A program made the position numbers and the translations under genes. Below are positions 48,911 through 58,545 of a stretch of DNA of 64,000 nt, one piece after another (the stretch's first letter is position 1; the number at the start of each line of letters is the position of its first letter). The notes beneath the pieces were generated by a model, which saw only the letters and a list, made by a program, of their open reading frames with translations, had not been told where the DNA came from and did not search any database. This DNA comes from CBDFHC01 sp965247585. GTDB taxonomy: Bacteria; Chloroflexota; Dehalococcoidia; Lucifugimonadales; GCA-2712585. The DNA is taken from positions 620,001 through 684,000 of the forward strand of contig CBDFHC010000004.1 of NCBI GenBank assembly GCA_965247585.1, given 5' to 3'.

Positions 48911-50083
48911 ATGGGGAAGCTACTGGACGCCGCACTCACCTACTACGGACTCGGCTACATCCCAATACCAGTATGCGACCCCGAACACAAGTGGGTTTCT
49001 AGCGCGCACAAAGACCAATGCCGCGCCCCCGGAAAAGGGCCAATTCGACGCTGGAAAGACCTACAAGACGCCCGCCCCCCGCTAAGTTCCGTTGGTGCGT
49101 GGTTTGAAGACGCTGACGAACACCAACCAATAGCCCTTGTTATGGGGCGCGGGACCGTTGCCATTGACGTTGACAAACAAAATGGCGGGCTGGAAACCAT
49201 CGCTCGCCTTGCCGCCACGGGAAAGGCGCTACCAGAGGGGCCGCGCGCTACAACCCCACGCGGCGGCTTTCACGTTATCTGCAGGGTGGACCCCGCCAAA
49301 GGGATCGCGGTGGGTTCCCCCATCAACCTTTACCCCGGCATTGATCTGCGCGGGGCCGGGTCGATCCTTGTAGCGCCGCCGTGGGCCGGGCGAGAATGGC
49401 AGCGCGAACTAACGATACCTGGGCTTCTCCCAGAGTTACCTTCCTGGATGGTGGCCGACGCGGAGAGTCGCCGCCCGTCTTCAGGGGCAGCGCTTTCCGA
49501 AGATGCGCTAGCCGACTTGATGTTTACGCGCGTCGCTAAAGGCGAGCGCCGCGATACGCTGAAGCGGCTCGTGGGGCACCTACGAAACGTCTACTACGAA
49601 GATAGGGCGCGGGCGATGGTGATCCGGTGGGCAGCGGAAATGTGCGATCCCTCGCTAGACAACGAAGACCCCGACGTACCCGAACTGGTTAAAAAATGGT
49701 TCGGCGAAAAGGCATTCGTAAATTCCGCTCCAGTGCCGGAAATTTTAACTGCGCTCTTTCGCGCGGGCTGGACGCAAGTTACGCTGGCGACCGAGTTGGG
49801 CACGGCGGAGCGTTCCGTACGACGATGGCAGAACGGGGAAGTAGCGTTGCGGTCCAACCAGACGCGCCGAAAGCTTGAACGGATATGGAACGCGCTAACC
49901 GGACAAACCGGACACGCCGGACAGTCAGCGCCTAAACCAGTCGAGGATGATGGGACCGGACATACCGGACATCCGCCTACTAATAATAGTACGCAAGTGA
50001 GTGTCCGGGTAGGCGCGCCCCCCCTTAACAACCCCCCCGGCGCGGAAAGCGCCGAAGAGGGAGACGCCGGAAGTTTCTTTTAA
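48911..50083 (+). CDS. Bifunctional DNA primase/polymerase (prim-pol) protein
   Basis: 390 residues. The N-terminal 180 residues are an AEP-type prim-pol domain: GLGYIPIPV at the start, the metal-binding acidic pair in TVAIDVDKQNGG near residue 79 and the nucleotide-binding His in TTPRGGFHVICRV near 115. The middle part is helical. Residues around 290-315 (TLATELGTAERSVRRWQNG) form a helix-turn-helix. No helicase domain is fused, unlike larger phage prim-pols. Mobile elements use such proteins to start replication. Confidence 0.88.
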   Translation: MGKLLDAALTYYGLGYIPIPVCDPEHKWVSSAHKDQCRAPGKGPIRRWKDLQDARPPLSSVGAWFEDADEHQPIALVMGRGTVAIDVDKQNGGLETIARLAATGKALPEGPRATTPRGGFHVICRVDPAKGIAVGSPINLYPGIDLRGAGSILVAPPWAGREWQRELTIPGLLPELPSWMVADAESRRPSSGAALSEDALADLMFTRVAKGERRDTLKRLVGHLRNVYYEDRARAMVIRWAAEMCDPSLDNEDPDVPELVKKWFGEKAFVNSAPVPEILTALFRAGWTQVTLATELGTAERSVRRWQNGEVALRSNQTRRKLERIWNALTGQTGHAGQSAPKPVEDDGTGHTGHPPTNNSTQVSVRVGAPPLNNPPGAESAEEGDAGSFF

Positions 50084-50155
50084 TGCGCGTGGGCGCTAAG
50101 TCCTTCATCCCCCTATTTCATCGGCAAAGAACAACGTGAATGCGGAGACGAGCAA

Positions 50156-52233
50156 ATGGCACAAGACGACGCGATACTAAACATACTGATCCGCGCGAAG
50201 GATCAGGCGTCCCAAACCCTATCACGGGTCCGGGGCGGGATGCGCAATATGGCCCCCTCCGCCAACGTCGCCAAGCTAGCAATGGCCGGAGTAGGCGGCG
50301 CACTTGGTAGCGTAACGCTAATCGGCGCGCGCTTGGCTAACGAAATGGAAGAGAACCAAGCCCGATTCCGCGCCGCGACGGGGCGTCGGAAGAGGATACC
50401 GAACGCTTCAGCAAAACGCTGAAGACACTGTACAAGAACAATACCGATAGCGTTGAAAAGCTTACGAGCGCGTCCATTGCGCTACAGAACCAATTCAACC
50501 TAAGCGGCGCCGAGTTGGACACCCACATTCAGCGCTTTCTCGATTTCGCTAAGGTGACGGGGCAAGACGTAGCGACTGCCACGAATACGGTAGCGCTAAC
50601 GCTGAAGGCGTTCGGGCGGAATGCCGGGGACGCCGAAATAATAATGGACCGGCTGTTAAGGACGCAACAAGACTTCGGCGTTGACACCGGCAACCTTACG
50701 CGGATACTTAGCGAAAACGCGGGCACCTTCTCCGCACTCGGCTTAGACCTGGAAGACTCCATAGCGTTGATGGCGGCAATGTCGAACGAAGGCATCAACG
50801 TGTCCCGCGCCGCGATGGGGTTGCGGGGGGCCATCGACGACTTTGAAAGCCCGGAAGACTTCAAGACGGCAATGACGGACTTGGCGGGCATCACGGACAA
50901 CACAGAGCGCGCCAAGAGAGCGATGGAGATATTCGGTTCCTTCGGCGGACCCGGACTGGCGAAGCTAATGGGCCAAGGTTCGGATGCGCTGGAAAAGTTT
51001 AAGCTAGCCGAAGACGATGTACGCGGAGCGACGGAACGGGCGGCGGCGGAGTTTGACGGCAACATGAACGTCAAGATGGAGCTAATGAAACGCAAAGTTA
51101 TCTCGGCTACGGCGAGCTTTGCGAGCTTTGCGCCGGGGATCACGGCGGTAGCTGCGGTTTCACGGGAGATGGCCCCAGCCCTCGGCCTACTGAGTGGCGC
51201 GTTGGGGACTCTGGCGATTAAGGGGGCTCCTTCGGCTATTAAGGCAATGGGGCTAATGTCACTGGCGATGGGGCCGGGCAGTCTTATCATTCTCGCCATC
51301 GCTGGGTTGGTGGCGGCGGGCATCCTGATATCGAAAAACTGGGATAAGATAGCGGGCTTTGCCAAGACGATATGGGACCGGACAGGGGGCATCTTAACGG
51401 AAAAGCTGGGGTTCATAGCCGGACTATTTAGCGTCCCGGCGCTGTTAGGGGAGGGGATCGTGGCTGGGTGGGAGACCGTTAGCGCCGGAGCTATTCGGGT
51501 TTGGGACGCCATCAACACCGTTCTGGACACCAAGATAGGCCGGGTAATTCTACTCTTAAGCGGACCCATCGGCGTCGGAATACTGCTGATAAAGAACTGG
51601 GAGAAGGTGCGGGATACGGGGCGCGCTGTTTGGTACGGCGTAAAGAACGCGCTTAAAAATCCGGTAAGCCTTGTCTTGGCGGTACTGCGCGGTCCGCTTT
51701 TGGCGGGAGAAACCTTGCTGCGGGGGTGGGAGACGATACGCGAAAAGGCGCGGGGTATGGGGGAATACGTACTAGCGCAGATGCGCACTATGAGAGACGG
51801 CGCGGGGGTGGTATGGCGGGCAATGAAAGGAACCGCCACCACCATCTTTCACGCGATGCTTACGCCGTTGCTGGCCCCTTGGCGCGGGTTGCTGGAGTTT
51901 ATGGAGACGATGATAAACCGGATGCCGGGGTGGTTGCGCGGGAAGATACCGGGCGTTAACGACATTCTTAACTTGATCCGCGAAGGCCAGAATCGTATCA
52001 ATCAACTTACCCTCTTTGCGAAGGGCGGCGTTATTAACGAGCCGACGTTGCTAACCAGTATGCGGACGGGTCGGACGTTCGGAATGATGGGCGAAGCGGG
52101 ACCGGAGCGCATCGTACCGGGTGGGGGCGGAGGGGCGCAGCATATACACGTCTACCTTGACGGCGTAGAGATAGAGAATTTCGTTTTGGACCGGCTGGGG
52201 CTGAGGGCGCGACTACAGTTTGGGGCGGCTTAG
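50156..52233 (+). CDS. Phage tail tape measure protein, with a one-base frameshift
   Basis: The first frame (50156-50422) reads ILIRAKDQASQTLSRVRGGM, a usual tape measure start. It shifts near 50380-50383 into the frame that runs to 52233; adding one G to the GGGG run joins them exactly (FRAATGASEEDTERFSKTL). Joined, the protein is about 692 residues. It contains a TP901-type tape measure domain (QRFLDFAKVTGQDVATATNT, NEGINVSRAAMGLRGAIDDF), several hydrophobic helices and a C-terminal GRTFGMMGEAGPERIVPGG. The frameshift may be a real mutation or a sequencing error in the G-run. No head or tail neighbours remain. Confidence 0.88.
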
Positions 52234-52339
52234 TGAGTGCGTTTTTCCGCTTCAGGCCAGGATATCGACCAAACTATTGACATCTCGGTGCTTTGGTTGT
52301 TATATGTCGAAGGGGTCTTTCGCCAACTGACCCAAAAGG

Positions 52340-52378
52340 GCACCTCCCCGTTGGTGGGGCGGTGCTCTACTTCTTTAT
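52340..52378 (+). terminator. Intrinsic terminator after the tape measure gene
   Basis: GCACC/GGTGC and CCCC/GGGG stems around a GTTGGT loop, followed by TCTACTTCTTTATT. Confidence 0.6.
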
Positions 52379-52918
52379 TGTATTACCCATAACAGCATTT
52401 GTAACTGGTTTCGCATTCACCCTGGGGGCGAGGCTGGCAAACGGTATTGCAGACCCCTCTGGAAAGTTCGCTTTACGACAGAGACGGCGTCTGCGCGTTC
52501 GCACCAACCACTCCAGGAAAGGGGACAGGCACTCGAAACTGTGCAAAGGATGTTCTCGGCGAGTAAGTTAGGGGGGCACTCCCTGGGGAAGAAGAGTGGC
52601 GTTACTAGCGCGATGGATGGCCAGAGGCAGGACAGCAACGCTCTAAGTCCCCTTGCATCTAGCCCAGGTTCAAAGCCAGACAGCGTTGGCAAATGCGGCA
52701 GGCGCTAGACGGGTACGACGCCAAATTAGCCCACACCAAAGCGCTGCTGGGAGAGTCTATCAAGGCGCGGGGAACCCCCGACTACTAGAGTGGGCGGCAA
52801 AGCTTGTGTCCGCCCATCCTACGCGCCCTTCCGTGGAGAGACAGGGCACGTTTCGACTTAGGCGCGGCTCCGACAAGGGCCAGCACCCACTTAAGGCAAA
52901 GTGGAGGGTGTTAGGACT

Positions 52919-53140
52919 ATGGTTGAACGGGTCAAGAGGCGCGCTGGAAACGACCCTACAGTTAGAATGCGCCTCTTGAAGATGTTCCAGGAAATGGATC
53001 GGCTGGAGACTTGGGTCGAAATATCGGCTCGCCCAGGTTACCACGGGGTCTCAGCGGGGTATGGGCGAATAGGCTTCCTAGCCGACCGCATTCTCAACGT
53101 TCTCGGAGCAATACCGGACCCTAAGACTATGGATGGTTAG
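52919..53140 (+). CDS. Small hypothetical protein in phage-derived region
   Basis: 73 residues from the ATG at 52919 (GGAGGG upstream at about 52901-52906; a GTG at 52901 is also in frame). It is helical and charged: VERVKRRAGNDPTVRMRLLK, FQEMDRLETWVEI. No family is recognised. The codon pattern is consistent with coding, but without homology it stays uncertain. Confidence 0.35.
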   Translation: MVERVKRRAGNDPTVRMRLLKMFQEMDRLETWVEISARPGYHGVSAGYGRIGFLADRILNVLGAIPDPKTMDG

Positions 53141-53595
53141 TAGTAAAGGTCCGTTAAATACCAGGGAGGGGGCCGTTTCCAGAACAAGCCGCCGTCTAAG
53201 GAGTTACGGTTCGCACCCAGAAACCTCCCCTGGGCGCACCCCTCCTCTTGGTTTGCGTCCTTAGCGCCAAGGCCCGCAACAGATAACCGCGCATATATGC
53301 CAGTTGACCGCGCATCAAGCGAAGCATAGGAGGACGGTCAATGGGCTAGAGAAAGGGCGAGATCCCCGCCACAAGCCCGACCCTATTATACGTGGAGAAA
53401 CCGTCCCCACTTCGAACCCATAACCGTGAAGTTCCCGGTCTGAACCAAGGAAACTAGGCACAACCGGGAGTACACAACCTGTTTTTTAATAGGCGGGTCC
53501 GATAGGGCCATGATACGCCGAAAACATACACACAGAGTTTTGAATAGTTTGGGTCTCGCGGTTCACCGTGAGGCTCTTCAGAAGGGGAAAGCGGA

Positions 53596-54459
53596 TCAGC
53601 TACGAAGCAGTTCCTCGCGGCCTTTCGTCCGCTGAGGAAATACAAATACCGCAACTTGCCGAGCGGCCCCGGTTTTTCGAAAGAGGAATTCTGCCAACAT
53701 CGGTCCTTCCTGGACTTGGCTCGCTCCTCTCCTTGGGGAAAGGGTCAGCCGAACTCTTTCCATACCCGCCACCGCCCCACTGTGAATTACATCCTTTGAC
53801 GTTTGGTGCCACGCGCCATCTGATGCGGCTTTGAACTCGACCCAACTGGCTCCAAATGGCTTGCTTCTCACCGGCTTGGCCCTATTTTCTAGCTCTCCAT
53901 CCGGGTGGAATGCCAAGTTCGCCAAGACACACGGTTCGGGGGCCACCTCAATGAACCTTCGGGATATCGCGTCAAATGAAACTCCGAATTCACGGGAGAG
54001 TGGACCGAGCCCAAGAGCGCTCCATTCTGTGCCTTTGAACTCCTCTCGAAAGACTCGGTGGGGCATCAATATGGCTGCCGCCATCTGGTTGCAAAGGTGC
54101 TCTACCTTGTTGGCTGCAGGGTCTTGGAATTCATCTTGGTAACCCCTGTGTTGAATTTCTCCTCCGGTAAATGGGCGCAATAATACGTGGGCAATTTCAT
54201 GTGCCAATGAAAACCTTTGCCGGACTACCGCGACTCCTCGTTGCAAGAAAACCGTATAGCGTTGGTCAGGGCGGGCCACCAGCATCCCGTCAGAGGGAAT
54301 GTCGTGCTCCTCTATTCGGTCGATACCTAGGGACTCTGCCAGCTGAAACAAGTTAGCACGAAGACCGTATTGCCGCTCTGTTCGGCATCCTACGGTCTCT
54401 GCCTCAGCTATCGCTGCGGTTCTAATTGTCTGCCAGGTAGAATTAACCTTCGGGGCCAT
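53596..54459 (-). CDS. ImmA/IrrE-type metallo-endopeptidase
   Basis: 287 residues. The zinc motif HEIAH is in RFSLAHEIAHVLL near residue 87, followed by NQMAAAILMPHRVF, the third-ligand region of the ImmA/IrrE (DUF955) family. The C-terminal 100 residues are beta-rich. The protein overlaps by 17 bp with the XRE regulator gene upstream. In ICEBs1 and phages, ImmA-type peptidases cleave the partner repressor to induce the element; the same role is inferred here. Confidence 0.88.
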   Translation of the reverse strand: MAPKVNSTWQTIRTAAIAEAETVGCRTERQYGLRANLFQLAESLGIDRIEEHDIPSDGMLVARPDQRYTVFLQRGVAVVRQRFSLAHEIAHVLLRPFTGGEIQHRGYQDEFQDPAANKVEHLCNQMAAAILMPHRVFREEFKGTEWSALGLGPLSREFGVSFDAISRRFIEVAPEPCVLANLAFHPDGELENRAKPVRSKPFGASWVEFKAASDGAWHQTSKDVIHSGAVAGMERVRLTLSPRRGASQVQEGPMLAEFLFRKTGAARQVAVFVFPQRTKGREELLRS

Positions 54460-54955
54460 ACATCAACCCGCACTTACTGCACTTGAGGGTCGTTGAGTAT
54501 ATCAGAGCCCCACACCGAGGACATTCCCCAATGGCCGAGCTGCGTTGCTTCGGCCTCAGTCCTTCTAACGCCCAGGAAACCCCCTCTTTTTGCTTATGGC
54601 GAGGTAAGTTGCGGGCGCCAAAGTCTCGCTTGACCACCTCCCACGCCTCAGCACGGGATACGCTGATATCTTTAAAACCGGGCCACTGACGCTCAAACTC
54701 GCGCCAGAGTGCCGCCACCATCGGGTCCGGTTCCCCCAATAGCTCGTTGGGGAGAATGCTCAAGACCTTAGCCAATTCCTCAACGTCTTCATCGAAAGGG
54801 GGATGGGTGCCGTCGCATAGGCCAGCGAGGTACTTGTCAGACCTGGAGACATTGATATCCCACAGCTTATCGGCCAGTTGTTGGAGGGTCCAATGCCGAC
54901 GCCCCAGCTCATCCATTAGCCGACGACCGAAACTATCTGGGGAATTGTTATCCAT
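54443..54955 (-). CDS. HTH regulator with C-terminal zinc ribbon
   Basis: 170 residues from the ATG at 54955. A TACAAT box ends 3 nt before it, so transcripts may start near the ATG (leaderless). The N-terminal part has an XRE-like helix-turn-helix (FGRRLMDELGRRHWTLQQLA, DELAKVLSI-like stretch near residue 65). The C terminus has a zinc ribbon (CPRCGALIY, CSKCGLMYG). It overlaps the ImmA-type gene by 17 bp, so this is a repressor/anti-repressor-protease pair. The added zinc ribbon is unusual for element repressors. Confidence 0.8.
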   Translation of the reverse strand: MDNNSPDSFGRRLMDELGRRHWTLQQLADKLWDINVSRSDKYLAGLCDGTHPPFDEDVEELAKVLSILPNELLGEPDPMVAALWREFERQWPGFKDISVSRAEAWEVVKRDFGARNLPRHKQKEGVSWALEGLRPKQRSSAIGECPRCGALIYSTTLKCSKCGLMYGPEG

Positions 54956-55090
54956 ATATTGTATGCCCCGACCCATCACATACTAAACTTGGTGCTCAGT
55001 TGCCGTCAAGTATGGTGATGGGCTACCCGCTTGTGGTAGTTCGGAGCCGAAATTGACATCCGGTATGACAAGTATTACCCTCTGTCCGTG

Positions 55091-55330
55091 ATGGAGTCAG
55101 GTAGACGGTGGCCGGTCCGCAGCATACGCATCAACCCAGACGCGGTGCGAAGGGCGAGGATAGAGGCGTTACAGGCGAGAAAGACGCTGGGTGAATGGCT
55201 GGAAGAGGCTATCAGAGAGAAGGCCGAGCGAGGCGCCGAGGATACCGATGAGGAGGCGAAGCCTATGCCGAATAAGCCCCACGTAGCCGACATACCAAAC
55301 CATTGGAGGAACGAATGCCAACGCAAATAG
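55091..55330 (+). CDS. Small ribbon-helix-helix-like protein
   Basis: 79 residues from the ATG at 55091. WPVRSIRINPDAVRRARIEA and RKTLGEWLEEAIREKAE form a strand-helix-helix like Arc/CopG DNA-binding proteins. No toxin gene follows; the tRNA gene is 76 bp downstream on the other strand. It could be an orphan antitoxin or the element's excisionase-like regulator. Confidence 0.5.
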   Translation: MESGRRWPVRSIRINPDAVRRARIEALQARKTLGEWLEEAIREKAERGAEDTDEEAKPMPNKPHVADIPNHWRNECQRK

Positions 55331-55406
55331 AATGCCCGCCGGAGGCCGTCAACCAACCCAGCGGGCACCCGCAACCCAAGCCGGAGCCTGTTATTGCCAA
55401 ACTTCC

Positions 55407-55483
55407 TGGTGACCCGCCTGGGACTCGAACCCAGAACCTATTGATTAAGAGTCAATTGCTCTGCCAAATTGAGCTAGCGGGCC
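55407..55483 (-). tRNA. tRNA-Lys (anticodon CUU), CCA encoded
   Basis: On the minus strand, GGCCCGC pairs with GCGGGTC (one G-U). D arm GCTC...GAGC, anticodon arm ATTGA-CTCTTAA-TCAAT, T arm CTGGG-TTCGAGT-CCCAG, discriminator A and encoded CCA. The phage-derived island lies on the 3' side of the gene, as expected for integration into a tRNA 3' end. Confidence 0.97.
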
Positions 55484-55519
55484 TCGGGGCAAGATTATAG
55501 CATAGGCCCTCTTGTACGC

Positions 55520-56251
55520 TTAGCGCCCGTGACTCAATCGGTCCGCCAGATACTGCGGCAGACCGGCTCGGCGCATCTTCTCCTGGGTAGTCTCAATTTC
55601 GTAAGTTACCCTGAATCTGGTCAAGGTCCCGGCGTCTAAATCGCCCAGGACGTAGCTCGGCCTGGGATCGCCGTCCCGCGGCTGACCGACGCCTCCCGGG
55701 TTGACGATCAAGCGTTGAGCTCCCAACGACAACGGCTTCCCCTCCTCGAAGGGACTGAAAGCCGCCGTGTCGCCGCTTTCGCCGCAGATGAACGGGATGT
55801 GGGAGTGGCCTACCAGGCAATACCGCGTATCCATTCTGGCAAAGGTGTTCAGCGCGACGTAGGAGTTCACCACGTACTCCCACAGGGGCTCTCTCAGCGA
55901 ACCGTGCACCAGCGTAAATTCGCCCTGCCGTAGTGAGAGCGGCAGCCCCGCCAGAAAGCCGGTGTGCGGCTGCTCAAGCTGCGTTCCGGTCCACAGGGCC
56001 GCATCGGCGGCGTAGCTGTTGAACTCCTCCACTCCTAACTTTCCAATGGCGGCATGGTCATGGTTTCCCGCCACGCACTGAAGGTCGTATTGCCGAAGGA
56101 GGTCAATGCATGGTCCCGGGTCCGGGCCGTAGCCCACCAGGTCTCCCAGGCACCAGACGCTATCGAACCCGCCGCGGCGCTGGGCGTCCTGCAGCACCGC
56201 TTGAAGGGCTTCCAAATTCGAGTGGACGTCCGAAATAATCAGTGCTCGCAC
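55520..56251 (-). CDS. Metallophosphoesterase (YfcE/Icc-like)
   Basis: 243 residues with the calcineurin-type metal sites in order: IISDVHSN, CLGDLVGYGP, CVAGNHDHA, LVHGSLREPLWEY and LVGHSHIPFI. This small single-domain family cleaves phosphodiesters or phosphomonoesters in the cytoplasm; the substrate is not known. The ATG is close to the divergent thiL start, so both share the short intergenic region. Confidence 0.92.
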   Translation of the reverse strand: MRALIISDVHSNLEALQAVLQDAQRRGGFDSVWCLGDLVGYGPDPGPCIDLLRQYDLQCVAGNHDHAAIGKLGVEEFNSYAADAALWTGTQLEQPHTGFLAGLPLSLRQGEFTLVHGSLREPLWEYVVNSYVALNTFARMDTRYCLVGHSHIPFICGESGDTAAFSPFEEGKPLSLGAQRLIVNPGGVGQPRDGDPRPSYVLGDLDAGTLTRFRVTYEIETTQEKMRRAGLPQYLADRLSHGR

Positions 56252-56346
56252 GGGCCTCCTCAGCGTCTAGCTGCGGCTATTATAGCCTCCGTTGAGAGGC
56301 GACAACCCTTGAGAGGATTCATGGGAGGCGAATATAATCACCTCCC

Positions 56347-57345
56347 ATGAAGGTCAAGGAGCTAGGGGAATTCGGCGTTATCGACCGGCTGGCGTCGCTC
56401 ATCCAGCGGCGAGGTGCAGGCCATACCGACGCGTTCGGCTATAAGCTGGTGGTGGACGTAGGGGACGACACGGCGGCCTGGCGTCCCGGCGCCGCCACGG
56501 AGCTGGCCACCACGGACACCATGGTAGAAGGGGTCCACTTCTCCCAGGCCGGCACCCCCTGGTACGATCTGGGGTGGAAGGTGATGGCCGCCAACGTTAG
56601 CGACATCGCCGCCATGGGGGGACTGCCTTTGTACGCACTGGTCACGCTGGGTCTGCCTCCCGAAACGGACGTCGCTCGCCTCGACGAGCTGTACGGCGGA
56701 ATGCTGGACCTGGCGGCCGAGTACCGTTTTCGGATCGTGGGTGGTGACATGGTGCGCTCCGAAGCCGTCTTCGTCACCGTGTCGCTCACCGGGGCTACGG
56801 ACCTGGCGCCAATGCTGCGCTCCAGCGCCCGGGCGGGAGACCAGGTGGCGGTGACCGGATTTCTAGGCTTGTCGGCAGCGGGGTTGAAAGTGTTGCAGGA
56901 ATCGTTGGATGTGGGCGGGGCGGAAGAGCTACTCACGGCGGCGCACAGGACACCACGCCCCTTGGTTGACCAGGGACGAGTCCTGGCGCAAGAAAGTGTC
57001 ATGGCTGCCATGGACGTTAGCGACGGCCTGGTGGACGATCTGGGCAAGCTGTGCCGGGCCAGCGGCGTTTCGGCCCGGATCAAGGCCGCCCAGGTGCCCC
57101 TGGAGGCGGAACTGGTGAAGGCGTTCCCGGATGAGTGCCTGGAGATGGCGCTGTACGGAGGAGAGGACTACGCGCTGGTTTTTTGCGCTCCGCCGCCGGT
57201 AATGGTGCGCGCTCTGGCCAAACTGCCTGGGGAAAGCGCCGTGATAGGGGAGATTTTGGACGGCCCGCCCGGCACAGTTTCGGTGATCGACTCCGGCGGA
57301 AACGAGCTGACCCCAAGCCGCCGGGGATGGGACCACTACCGCTAG
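56347..57345 (+). CDS. thiL: Thiamine-monophosphate kinase
   Basis: 332 residues of the PurM/ThiL fold. Visible are VDVGDDTAAW with the metal Asp, TTDTMVEGVHF, GWKVMAANVSDIAAMGG and DVSDGLVDDLGKL, then the C-terminal YGGEDYALVF. It phosphorylates thiamine monophosphate to TPP with ATP, the last step of TPP synthesis. tsaE begins at the very next base after its TAG, so the genes are co-translated. The thiE gene near the window end is the other thiamine gene. Confidence 0.95.
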   Translation: MKVKELGEFGVIDRLASLIQRRGAGHTDAFGYKLVVDVGDDTAAWRPGAATELATTDTMVEGVHFSQAGTPWYDLGWKVMAANVSDIAAMGGLPLYALVTLGLPPETDVARLDELYGGMLDLAAEYRFRIVGGDMVRSEAVFVTVSLTGATDLAPMLRSSARAGDQVAVTGFLGLSAAGLKVLQESLDVGGAEELLTAAHRTPRPLVDQGRVLAQESVMAAMDVSDGLVDDLGKLCRASGVSARIKAAQVPLEAELVKAFPDECLEMALYGGEDYALVFCAPPPVMVRALAKLPGESAVIGEILDGPPGTVSVIDSGGNELTPSRRGWDHYR

Positions 57346-57822
57346 ATGGAAGCGACTCTGGAGCTAACCAGCCGCGGTCCCGAGGAGACCCAGCGAATCG
57401 GCCGCCTCCTGGGGGAGGCCGCGCAACCGGGCGACGCGTTCCTTCTGGTGGGAACGCTGGGCGCGGGCAAGACCTGTTTGATTCAGGGAATCGCCTGGGG
57501 GCTGGGGGTGATAGAGTACGCTAGGAGTCCCACCTTCGTGCTAATCACCAGATACCGAGGCCGGCTGGACATCCACCACGTGGACCTATATAGGATAGAA
57601 GACCCTATGGAGGCGGAGGACCTGGCGCTGGAGGAGTATCTCGCTGGCCCTGGTGTATGCGTCGTGGAGTGGGCCGACCGGGCGCCCCATCTCTTCCCCG
57701 ATTCGTCGCTGTGGATCGAGCTGGCGTACGGCCAGGGGGAGCTGGACCGAACGCTGAAGATGACCGCCGCGCCGGGGAGGGGCACGCAGCTATTGGATGC
57801 CTTGAGCGCCCTGCGGACTTAG
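57346..57822 (+). CDS. tsaE: tRNA threonylcarbamoyladenosine synthesis ATPase TsaE
   Basis: 158 residues. Walker A is LVGTLGAGKTCLIQGIAWGLG near residue 36, with SPTFVLITRY and the Walker B-like HHVDLYRIED and CVVEWADRAPHLFP. TsaE drives the TsaBDE complex in t6A37 tRNA modification. It abuts thiL and is followed by tsaB after 5 bp, the common arrangement. The length is normal. Confidence 0.95.
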   Translation: MEATLELTSRGPEETQRIGRLLGEAAQPGDAFLLVGTLGAGKTCLIQGIAWGLGVIEYARSPTFVLITRYRGRLDIHHVDLYRIEDPMEAEDLALEEYLAGPGVCVVEWADRAPHLFPDSSLWIELAYGQGELDRTLKMTAAPGRGTQLLDALSALRT

Positions 57823-57827
57823 CGCGC

Positions 57828-58523
57828 ATGCTGCTGGCAATTGATACGTCGACCCGGTACGCCGGGGTGCTGCTTTGGGACCAAGGAACCCCGCTAGCCT
57901 CCCAGTCATGGCGCTCCGGCCGCAATCATACCGTAGAACTGACACCGGCAATTCAGCACGTGCTGAAAGTTGCCGGTGTAACGCTGCAAGAGCTGGAGGG
58001 AATCGCCGTGGCCCTGGGACCCGGGGGGTTTAGCGCGTTACGCGTGGGATTGAGCGCCGCCAAGGGTTTTGCGCTGGCGTTGGACCTGCCGTTGTTTGGA
58101 GTCACCACTCTAGAAGCGGAGGCGTTTCCCTACGGGTCTCTGCGCAGACCCGTCTGTCCCCTACTAGGCGTCGGAAGGGGCGAAGTAGCCTGGGCGGTCT
58201 TTGAGACACTCGCGGACGGCTGGCAGATGGTTAAGCAACCCGAAATCATTTTGCCGGAGGAGCTTCCGGGATTGGCCCGGCCGAACGCCGTATTTTGCGG
58301 TGAGGGGATGGCGGAGAACCGGGAGAGCCTGCCGGATATGTTGGCTGAAGGCCAGGTGGCGGCGGCTTATGCGGGGCCATCGCTACGGCTATGGGCGCTG
58401 GCCGCCCTGGGAGCGGAGAGGTTGGCAACGAGGGACGCGGATGATGCCGCCACGTTGCAGCCGTTTTATCTGAGGCGCCCTAGCATCTCCACTCCCAACC
58501 CACCTCGGAAGGTGAAGATATGA
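57828..58523 (+). CDS. tsaB: tRNA threonylcarbamoyladenosine synthesis protein TsaB
   Basis: 231 residues from the ATG at 57828; the open frame extends upstream but overlaps tsaE. The ASKHA-type N terminus LAIDTSTRYAGV is plain, with HTVELTPAIQHVL, GIAVALGPGGFSALRVGLSAAKG and VTTLEAEA. TsaB is the non-catalytic partner of TsaD in t6A synthesis. tsaD is not in the window. Confidence 0.95.
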   Translation: MLLAIDTSTRYAGVLLWDQGTPLASQSWRSGRNHTVELTPAIQHVLKVAGVTLQELEGIAVALGPGGFSALRVGLSAAKGFALALDLPLFGVTTLEAEAFPYGSLRRPVCPLLGVGRGEVAWAVFETLADGWQMVKQPEIILPEELPGLARPNAVFCGEGMAENRESLPDMLAEGQVAAAYAGPSLRLWALAALGAERLATRDADDAATLQPFYLRRPSISTPNPPRKVKI

Positions 58524-58545
58524 GCAACGGCGAATAGGAGGAAAC

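Larger units (their letters stand above)
52234..53595. other. Gene-poor, probably decayed phage sequence
   Basis: Apart from the terminator at 52340 and the small gene at 52919, no convincing gene is seen. A peptide MRQALDGYDAKLAHTKALLG at about 52694-52789 looks helical and protein-like but is only 31 codons and ends in TAG. The region has the look of eroded phage late genes. Confidence 0.5.

Noticed and set aside
53390..53460. A tRNA-like word (cttcgaaccc) near the right part of the island
   Set aside because: The flanking bases do not form a T stem or an acceptor stem on either strand.
55303..55500. A small + strand frame reading GTRTQNLLIKSQ
   Set aside because: It is the translation of the antisense strand of the tRNA-Lys gene, a common false gene call.
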